DNA of 64,000 nucleotides from Deroplatys truncata (lineage: Eukaryota > Arthropoda > Insecta > Mantodea > Mantidae), in assembly GCA_030765065.1 (NCBI GenBank), contig CM060989.1, positions 41,221,501 to 41,285,500 on the forward strand, in the 5' to 3' direction. Shown here piece after piece: positions 56,008 through 64,000 of the stretch. Every line of letters starts with the position of its first letter. Position 1 is the first letter of the stretch. Under the pieces are notes generated by a model. The model was not told where the DNA came from and ran no database searches. It was given only the letters and a program-made list of their open reading frames with translations. A program made the position numbers and the translations under genes.

Positions 56008-56640
56008 AAAAAAATCAGATGTACTGCATTCACATGACTTTCTCTACTCACTCTTCTGCAAACTATCCTTACGAAAGCTTATAATTTCTAACTACTTCTT
56101 GTTAATTGAGATAAAATTTCAATACACATTTACACATTTCATTGTCGAATACACTTTATTATTCTACAATGCTCTTTGTACGACTACGAGAAAAAACCGA
56201 ATTGCGACTTTCCAGCTGAGAAAAGTATAAGTATTTGGAAATTCAAACCTATAACAAGGAATATCTAAGAAATAATTAACTCCACAAAAAAGTGTCTTCA
56301 ACTCTTACGGTTTACCAATTATATGGGTAAAAGTCATTCAGAATGAAGAGGATTTTACAGACTATTCGTAGAAAATTCATTATATTTGCCACCCATATAT
56401 CTTAATCATATTGTATTTTAATCAAAACCGTTAAAGTATTTTGAGAAAATAAAAATATGAAATTTTTTCCAAATAAAGGGTAGTTTGGATGGAGGATTTT
56501 ATTAGATATTTGATTGATGCTGAACATTAATACCAAGTTCGGTGTTTAACCTAGTTTTCATATCTAAGTTACGCTTTTTCTAAACATTGTATTTTTGGTC
56601 TTAGGTGACCTCAAAACATGTATTTCCGTGCTCGAGTATG
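56008..56640 (-). repeat. R1 repeat, mixed A/B copy
   Basis: Tail AAAATCAGATGTACTGCATT and CTTTCTCTACTCACTC, ATAACAAGGAATATCTAAG, then the front half to TCAAAACATGTATTTCCG. The head is missing. Confidence 0.8.
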
Positions 56641-56960
56641 TAATCTCAAAAACTGCATAACCCATTTTATTACTTTCACAGCTAAAAAGCCCTATTCTTC
56701 CAGACGGTCATAGACACTATAATATTTCCAAAAACTGTTTAGGTTTTTATTTCTTGTGTATATCCATATCACCCAGTTTCAAAATATGAAGAGACAGGAG
56801 GATTGTAAACTATCTCTGAACTATTTGGTTATCTTCCATTATGACCTAGAATTCATTTTTGTTTTTTGGTCTAGACCAAGTTTCTCCAATTCCTTTGCTC
56901 AAGCATCTCCTTACAAAATGAAAATCTCACTTTTGTTGTTGCCTTTTGTCTCTCGACTCC
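56641..56960. other. Unassigned spacer
   Basis: No gene or repeat recognised. A short (TA)n tract at 56962-56980 borders the next element. Confidence 0.4.
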
Positions 56961-56980
56961 TGTATATATATATATATATA

Positions 56981-58378
56981 TACTGCCGTTTGTGAAAATT
57001 GCAACACCAAGAAGGAAACGCATGAATTCAATGAATGTAATACCACAGGTTAGGTACATAACAAGTAAAAAGTGACAAACTTTTCCAAGCTATAAATGAG
57101 CTTTGAGCTCTAATGTTCAGTATTTGGTGTGGTCTCCATGCGCTGCAATTAGAGCTGCTATACGCCGTGGCATTTAATCAAAAAGATTCTGAATAATTTT
57201 CTGGGAGATTTCCCTCCACGCAATTTGTATTCGAGCTCACAAATCCGTAACACTGGTTACTGGAGGACCGTGACGCACCAGGTGCCGACCAACCATATCT
57301 CAGGCATGTTCGATGGGCGACATGTCAGGCGAACATGCAGGCCAGGGAAGCAATGGTACCCGTCGCTCTTCGAAGAAGGCTTGTAAATTGCTCGTAACAT
57401 GTGGCCGGACATTGTCCTGTGGCCTGCGGAGATGCGTGAAGCAGGGGGAGTACCTAAGGCTGTACAACAACGTCAGGTACCTGTTGCTGTTCAAAGCGCC
57501 CTCAATTTGTAGGGGGCGAGATCGGTGGGTGTAACCAAAGGCACCCCAAACCATCATACCTGGTGTTTGTCCGCTATGCCGCTTAAGAATGGAGCCCTCC
57601 AGGTTGCGCTCACCACGGTACCGCCGGACACATATGCGACCATCACTGTAGGACACGTTGAAACGGGGCTCGTCCGAAAAGACTACATTTTGCCACTCAG
57701 CACCCCAATGAGGGTGTTCACGTGCCCATTGCAGTAAGATGAGCTTGTGGTTTCTGGACAATAATAGACGGCGCAATGCATGCATGCAACCAGTCCAACC
57801 AGCAGTAGGCGACGACGAACCTTTGATGCAGACAAGTTCACACCTGTTGCAGAGCTCCAGCGTCGAACCAACACTGTAGATGAAGCTGTACGGTCCGTTA
57901 TGGCAAAGCGACAAGATGACGGTCATCCCGTGCAATGGTCATGTTCCGTGGTCCAGTACCCGCTCTTCGCTGCGTATGACCTTCATCTATCCACTGCTTC
58001 CACACACGCATCACTGTCGTAGCAGCATGCCCTGTAATGTCAGCCGAAATGTCACGGTATGACAAACCCGCTTCCCGCAGACCGATCATTCTACCCCGTT
58101 CGAACTCGCTCACATGCCGCTATGGCTTCCTTTGATGTCGTCGAGGCATACTGGCCTTAAATTTGTTTCCACCTTGTTTGACAGCTCTGCACTGACGACA
58201 CTGGGCGCAACATTGACCTTTTTGGACCGACAAGAGATGGCTCTGCTCGGCCTACGTGGACCCCATCTCTCTGCAAACCTAATCACTTTATTGCTTGCAC
58301 ACTCCTCTACACATTCACCAAGTTAGGAGTTATTCGGGAGATTCTTTCTTGGTGTTGAAATTTTCAAAAACGGCAGTG
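56981..58378 (-). mobile_element. Tc1-like (DD34E) transposon, complete length, dead
   Basis: Terminal repeats: left ACTGCCGTTTGTGAAAATTG, right inverted ACTGCCGTTTTTGAAAATTT, both continuing into CAACACCAAGAA. TA flanks are at 56979-56980 and 58379-58380; the left one lies in a TA repeat. The minus product starts at 58113 (MSEFERGRMIGLREAGLSYR), keeps the GRPR-like linker RRAGTGPRN, shifts frame near 57900 and again near 57800, then has VVFSDEPRF (D88 of the 57935-57300 frame), PQDNVRPH (D174) and SPDMSPIEH (E209). D174 and E209 are 34 residues apart. The next tryptophan codon of the family is TGA, so the product stops just after the catalytic Glu. Confidence 0.92.
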
Positions 58379-58483
58379 TAATTTACCACAACATTTTCTT
58401 CCATAACTAGGTTTCAGCTAACCGCAAAATAATCGAATATTTCATTTGTTAACACCTTCAACAAAATAGATCACTGCACATTC

Positions 58484-59258
58484 TTACTTTCCCTACCATG
58501 TACATGGTGGATAGAGAAGTTATGCATTCTACCAAAAAATTCTATACCGAGATTCCACCAAAAATATGTTTTGGGACCCCTTAAATCCAAAAAAATGCAT
58601 TTTTAGAAAAAGGTTCATGCATGTGCGTGTGTGTCTATCAACAGTATAACTCAAAAACGTAAAGTCGAATGGCCATCAAATTGGTATTTAGGTTCAGTAC
58701 CTTCCAAAGATGTGACACGAAGATTTTCAAGAAGGGTGTCCCAACCCGAACAACCCATTACATGGAACATTGTTCAAAATTTTTCATTTTATAAAACATG
58801 GTATTAAAGATTTTGATTAAAATACTATATATTAAATATATTTACATGACAAAATTTATATCCTAAATTTTCTGGGATAGACTGTGAAATCCTCTTCATT
58901 CAGAAGGAATTTTGTAAATCATAGTATAACTGATAAACGTTAAACGACAGACGAAAACGTACTGCACAAAGTTGTTAATTTCTTGGTCATTCTCTTTAAG
59001 TCCTTCAATACTCAGCTGTTTCTCTTGATTGCATGAAAACAGCATTTTAAGGCCAGCATATAGCGCCAGTTCTTAAAATTTAACTATCGCTGTTCCCTTT
59101 GTATCTATAACGAAATGTGTAATGTAGCTATTTCTGCAGGGCTTTGTTTGGATTAAAATGTAGTAGATAGAGAAATAACCTTAACTAAGAATAATTTGTA
59201 TACCCACTGATAAACGATAGAGCACAGAGAAAGTGATGTGAAAGTATCACATCAGATT
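58484..59258 (+). repeat. R1 repeat, subfamily A, first unit of a tandem
   Basis: Head TTACTTTCCCTACCATGTAC, TG tract near 58620, CCAGCATATAGCGCCAG, and tail GTGATGTGAAAGTATCACAT joined directly to the next head. Confidence 0.9.
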
Positions 59259-60110
59259 TTTACTTTCTCTACTACGTATAATAAGTAGGGGTAGTATTAT
59301 ATTCCACCCAAAAATTTGATACCGAGATATCACCGGAAATATATGTTTTGAGACCCCCTGAATCCAAAAAAAAACATTTTTGGAAACATGTCCGTGTGTG
59401 TGTCTGTGTGTGTGTCTGTGAACAGCATAGCTCAGAAATGAACAGTCGGATAAAAACAAAAATTGGTATTTAGGTTCAGTATCTTCCAGAGATGCGACAA
59501 GTAGGTTTTCAAGAAAATACCCCCACCCCAGATTACCCTTTACAAGGAACATTTTTCGAAAATTTTAATTTTCTCAAGAATGCCTCTAGGATTTTGATTA
59601 AAATATCATATGTTTAAGATATTTTCATGACAAATGAAATGCATATCTCAAACTTTCTGGGAATGTCTCCAAAAGTATTCTTCATTGTGAACGACTTTTG
59701 CATAACTGGTAAATATAAGAGATAGACAAAATTTTTCTACACAAAAAATGTAGATCGCGTTAATAATACAATTTATGTCATATACATTTTTGTTGTTGAG
59801 TGAACCATTTTCGAGATATTGCTTGTTATTTCCTTAAATTTTCCAATACTTATACTTTTTATCAAATGGGAATTCGTTTTTCATTTTTTTTGTCCTGGTA
59901 ATGCAAAGAGAATGAAATACTCCACATAGCAACCAGATCTTAAAATATTTGACTATCGCTTAAAACCTACCAATTCCCCTTGCATCTACAAGAAAATTAG
60001 CAATAAGATTAACATCTCGATTAACATAAAGCACATGGAGAATAAGCGTTTGTAAAAACAGTTTCTACAAGAGCAGAGAAAGTCATGTGAGTGTAACACA
60101 TCAATTTTTT
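59259..60110 (+). repeat. R1 repeat, subfamily B, second unit of a tandem
   Basis: Head ACTTTCTCTACTACGTATAA begins where the previous tail AGATTTTT ends. It includes GAATGTCTCCAAAAGTATTC and ends TGAGTGTAACACATCAATTT. Confidence 0.92.
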
Positions 60111-60129
60111 CAAGTAGGAAGTATTCATC

Positions 60130-60525
60130 TTTGTTTTCTCTACAACGCAGCTAGTAGGTAAACAAGGTATTGCATTCCACCCATAGATAGGATACAGAGA
60201 TTTCACTGGAAATGCATGTTTTGGAGACCTCTGAATAAAAAAAAGCATTTTTAGAAAAAGGTCTATGTGAGTGTGTGTGTCTATGAACCGCATAACTCAA
60301 AAACTAAGAGTCGGATCAACACCAAACTTGGTATTTAAGTTCAGTATTTTCCAAAAATGCCAAAAACGTTGCATGTAAAGGGTAGTTTGGGGTAGGGGAT
60401 ATTTTTGGAAACCTTCGTGTCTCATCTTTGGAAGGTAATGAAGTTAAATACCAAGTTTGGTGTTGATCCGACCTTTTGTTTTTGAGTAATGTGTTCATAG
60501 ACACACACATAGGCCTTTTTCTAAA
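60130..60525. repeat. R1 fold-back pair of front halves
   Basis: Plus-strand front half (60133-60360, head GTTTTCTCTACAACGCAGC) meets an inverted partial copy (60361-60525) at the AAATGCC/GTTGCATG junction. The two share the CACCAAACTTGGTATT stretch in opposite orientations (60318 and 60451) and could pair. Confidence 0.8.
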
Positions 60526-61238
60526 AATCTGCGTTGCATTCACATGCCTTCCCCGCTCTTGTACAAACTATTTTTACAAATGCTTATTCTCCACCTACTT
60601 CATGTTAATCGAGATAAACATTTGCAGAAACCACAGCTGGTTGCTATGTGGAGCATTTCATTCTCTTTGTATGTCCAGGACATAAAAATACAAATAACGT
60701 TTTCTCATTTGAGAAAAAGTATAAGTATTGGAAGATTCAACAAAATAACAAGGAATGTCTCGGAAATTGTTCGCCCGACCAAAAAAGGTGTATATGACAT
60801 TAATCGTATATTTTAACAAGATCTACATTTTTTGCGTAATAAAACTTTGTATATCTCTTACGGTTTACCAGTTATGCGAAAACCATTCAGAATGAACAGA
60901 TTCCATTTATCATGAAAGTATCTTAAACATATAACATATAATCAAATTCGTTACGGCAATTTTTGAGAAAATCAAAATTTTCGAAAACTTTTCCATGTAA
61001 ATGTTGTCTGGAGGTGGGGGATTTCCTTGAAAATACTAAGTTTGGTATTTATTCTACTTTTTGGTTTTTAAGTTATGCTGTTCACAGACACAGACAGACC
61101 TTTTTCTAAAAATTATCTTTTTGGATTCAGGAAGGCCTGAAAACCTATGTTTCCAGTAAAATCTCGGTATCGAATTTTTGGGTGGAATGCAATACCTTCT
61201 TTACCTATTAGTTACGCGGGAGAGAAAGTAAAAATAAT
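60526..61238 (-). repeat. R1 repeat, subfamily B, full length, inverted
   Basis: Starts at the tail AAAAATCTGCGTTGCATTCA and ends at the head ACGCGGGAGAGAAAGTAAAA. With the fold-back pair before it, it makes a cluster of four R1 units in 2.75 kb. Confidence 0.9.
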
Positions 61239-61914
61239 GCACAAATCCTAATTAAAGGTTACTAAAACCAAGATTTTAGAAAACGTTTGAGGGTAATTAG
61301 TATTCGATAGGTTAGTTAGTTTTTTGTAATACTGATTCGGGAAAATCCCTAGTTTTCAAAAGCATGTTATGTTTCTCACACTCTTGGTAATCACATTTTT
61401 TCACCCATTTAATTAAAGTGAAGAGAATGTGAGAGACTACGTTTACGTTCTTCATGTTAAGTGTTTTTTAAATTCCTCTTGCGAGGTATACGAACTTCTT
61501 CACAGCTACTTAATTGCATCTACAACAAATAATAAGGGAAACTGCCCGGAAGGGAAACAAACACAAAATATTGCACGAATGAAAGTTAATGGGGTTTTAT
61601 ACAATAGTGTCTTTGAACTGTAGGATGCTCTTTTTCTGTGCATACATTCCACCACACAGGTGTTGCGTCTAGACGGCGAGGTGAAATATGTCATGACTTA
61701 TCTTTTATGAGCATTTATGCCTTGACATGTTTATTGTAACATTTAATGAAGTATCTTAATAGTCTATGTTTCTTGGATTTTTAAATCTAATGTGGAAATG
61801 GGGAACAAAAACAGGCATGAAAATTGCTACAGCGCCTTTCCAGATTTGAAATGTCATACCCTAGCAGAGCTGATAAAGCAAAATAGTTGAATTACAGTAA
61901 ATCATGGCTGTTCA
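61239..61914. other. Unassigned spacer
   Basis: No gene or repeat recognised. The ORFs of 62-64 codons lack motifs. Confidence 0.4.
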
Positions 61915-62022
61915 ATTCTTTTTTACATTATCTGCCACGTACGTTCCGAGGTTTCACCGGAAACACATGTTTGGAGGCCCCCTGAATAAAAAAAACATTT
62001 TTGGAAACATGTCCGTGTATGT

Positions 62023-62059
<37 letters not shown>

Positions 62060-62695
62060 CAGCATAACTCAGAAACGAACAGTCGGATAAACACCAAACT
62101 TTGTATTTAGGTTCAGTATCTACCAGAGATGCGACACGAAGGTTTTCAAGAAAATCCCTCCAACCCAGACTACCTTTTATATTAAACATTTTTCGAAAAT
62201 TTAATTTTCTCAAAAATGGCTCTAGCTATTTTGATTAAAATACCGCATATTTAAGATATTTTTATGACAAATAAAATGTATATCTTGAACTTTCTGGGAA
62301 TGTCCCCAAAAGTCCTCTTCTTTCTGGATGTCTTTTGTATAACTGGTAAACCGTAAGAGATAGACAAAATGCTTCTACACAAAAATTTAGATCTCCTTAA
62401 AACACACAATTTATGTCATATACATTTTTTATGTGGAGTGAACCATTTCCAAGATATTCCTCGTTATTTGTTTGAAATACTTATACTTTTTTCTCAAATG
62501 GGAATTCGTTACTCGTTTTTATGTCCTGGTAATGCAAAGAGAATGGAATGCTCCACCTGGCAACCAGCTCTTAAAATATTTGACTATCGCTTAAAGCTAT
62601 ACGTAGTGGAGAAAGTAAAGATCTAGATCTCTTTAAAACACACAATTTATATCAAAAAAGCTTTTTTGTGGCATAAGCCGTTATTAATAGCTAAT
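61915..62695 (+). repeat. R1 repeat with long (TG)n and a duplicated end fragment
   Basis: Head shortened (ATCTGCCACGTACGTTCC), TG tract 62020-62057, the central blocks, and GTCCCCAAAAGTCCTCTTC, which mixes A and B features. After a second head-like ATACGTAGTGGAGAAAGTAA at 62598, a 70-bp inner fragment (62626-62695) is repeated. Confidence 0.85.
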
Positions 62696-62736
62696 CATTT
62701 TTATTTTAATTCCATTTATACCCTGCCTTTGTCATC

Positions 62737-62960
62737 CTCCATGGTGTAGTGGTTACCATGCTAGGCTCTAGTTTTCGGGCGTAAAAATCCTTAGCATGGC
62801 TTCCTTCGAAAGAGAAGTAAAGCCGGTGGTCCCATGTCGTAGACTTACGACACGTAAAAGAACCTCAAGCCTGATAAAGAGGTCTCTGAGCAAAATTTCC
62901 GTAGTTTCACGCCCAATATACAATGGACCACAATAGTTAAAGAGCGCCCATAAATAAAAA
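62737..62960 (+). repeat. tRNA-derived SINE with hairpin 3' end (copy 3 of 3, with head)
   Basis: Only copy with its tRNA-like head: A box TGGTGTAGTGGTTACCATGC (62751). Then CGTAAAAATCCTTAGCATGG, GGTGGTCCCATGTCGTAG and AAAAGAACCTCAAGCCTGAT. The terminal hairpin is eroded (TGGACCACAATAGTTAAAGA then GCGCCCATAAATAAA). It shows that the hairpin-tailed fragments at 28724 and 36413 are SINEs. Confidence 0.8.
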
Positions 62961-63404
62961 ACTCCACAAAAAAAAGACTCACTGTAAGTCTTCCTTTTCA
63001 GTCCCGTTGAGGTGAGTCAGTTGTCTCCAGCTTTTTTTTTTACTATCGCCAAAATTGTTGCCCTTGTTGGAACATTGTGCATATTTAATTTTTTACGGCG
63101 TTTTTCCTTATATTACCTACGAAGTTAAGAGTTAAACTTAAAAAAATACCAAGAATAAATCTCCAGAGCCACTAATAAATATAAATCTTTTAATTTTTAT
63201 TATTTTCCAGAGGGAATTTATAAGACAAAAAATGTTCAGTTTTACATGAATCACTGCTTTACACATTAATACCACTATCTCGACAGAATAATACTGGCTG
63301 AAAGTTTCCTAAAGAAAACCCTACCTATATACCTACTGTATTTTGAAAAACAGCTCGATGAGTGAACGTTCAGAGTTATATAGTAATAAGGAATATATGC
63401 ATAT
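62961..63404. other. Unassigned spacer
   Basis: No gene or repeat recognised. Confidence 0.4.
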
Positions 63405-63844
63405 TGTAGCGTATTAATAATTTGAGGGGTTACATTATTGATTTACATTGTCATTACCAGATACATTGTTGTTTACGTCACTCTTGGCTGGTAGCTTTTA
63501 CTAGCCACGAGTAGTGGGAGATATAGCGTCTGTCTCAGTTAGGATTCCGTGAGGAACGGACCGCGTGTGTAAGCCGGGCTTTGGATCGGTGGACATCTCT
63601 CACCTTCCACTTTTTACAATGTAGGAACCTCAAAGGGTTGGGAAATAAATCTAGGAATATGTAAGTAGATTTGTGTTATGGATTTTGTACAGTGAAAAAC
63701 CCACGTCTTCCTCTTAATCTCTACACCACGTTTCAGTCCTCCACAGCCAAGTAAGTAAACGTCCCCTCAATGTACGTGCTAGGTACTCTCCAAATTAATA
63801 TGATTTTCATGTGAACTTTTAGGCCATCTACCCAGCATGTAACA
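63405..63844 (-). repeat. R3: solo-LTR-like element, best-defined copy
   Basis: Plus strand TGTAGCGTATTAATAATTTG at 63405 and ...CAGCATGTAACA ending at 63844, flanked by ATAT (63401-63404) and ATAT (63845-63848). It has TGT...ACA ends, about 440 bp, and a 4-bp target duplication. The ORF seen in other R3 copies carries a stop here after the PTL of IPRFISQPFEVPTL. Confidence 0.7.
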
Positions 63845-63949
63845 ATATACATGTTAAATTACTTAAACCGTACTTTTTAGTGTTTATAAAGAGAAACAGG
63901 AGTATATTTGTTTCTAGTGCTTTTACCTGAGCACTTGAATGGAATACCT

Positions 63950-64000
63950 ATTTTTAATTTCTCTACTACGTATAGTAAGTAGAGGAAGTATTGCATTCCA
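63950..64000 (+). repeat. R1 repeat head, runs off the window
   Basis: TTTCTCTACTACGTATAGTA then AGTAGAGGAAGTATTGCATT is the best-preserved palindromic head. The rest lies beyond the window edge. Confidence 0.9.

Overview
This is an AT-rich, intron-era eukaryotic window with no bacterial-style operons. The tRNA-derived SINEs, DD34D mariner and DD34E Tc1 transposases, DUF4817-type transposases, non-LTR 3' ends and TATA/TCAGT promoters all point to an insect with a large, repeat-rich genome. A cockroach-like or other hemimetabolous insect is plausible, but the sequence does not settle the species. I found no intact host protein-coding gene. Nearly every long ORF lies inside a decayed mobile element or a simple repeat.

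The dominant component is one dispersed repeat family, called R1 here. I count about 30 whole or partial copies covering roughly 15 kb, about a quarter of the window. A full copy is about 0.85-0.95 kb. Its head is a near-palindrome (TTTACTTTCTCTACTACGTA... returning through GTAGAGGAAGTA). It has a TG microsatellite at a fixed inner position, and its tail ends CATCAGATTTTT. Two subfamilies share the front half and differ behind it. Copies occur singly, head-to-tail (58484-60110), and as fold-back pairs (21709-22215, 60130-60525), and they serve as landing sites for other elements.

On this background sit the following elements. DNA transposons: DUF4817-type elements at 1-1074, 29789-30235, 41241-41600 and 43849-44995, with two deletion derivatives at 42656-43157 and 46008-46478; mariners at 2405-3540, 15163-16428 and 33625-34860; Tc1-like elements at 46763-47775 and 56981-58378; a hAT-like inverted-repeat pair at 53479-55643; and an unassigned inverted-repeat pair at 16751/20094. 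Retroelements: non-LTR 3' ends at 1130-1850, 23655-24660, 36620-37197 and 39454-39827; LTR-like family R2, with a motif like the tRNA-Lys primer-binding site, at 10620-11535, 20326-21365, 25252-25540 and 30478-31350; and solo-LTR-like family R3 at 23149-23586, 32815-33261, 49630-50030 and 63405-63844, with a relative at 25675-25867. There are also about a dozen tRNA-headed SINEs.

The most unusual content is a pair of paralogous heat-shock-type promoters (minus strand 12484-12670; plus strand 48000-48400). Each has strings of perfect GAA/TTC heat-shock units, a TATA box and a correctly spaced TCAGT initiator, followed by a related leader that loses homology at the same point, with no HSP coding sequence behind it. 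Other points of note are LINE and SINE 3' ends that share one hairpin design, two internally deleted transposons that keep opposite ends of a transposase gene, and a degenerate hammerhead-ribozyme-like core at 29761-29792.
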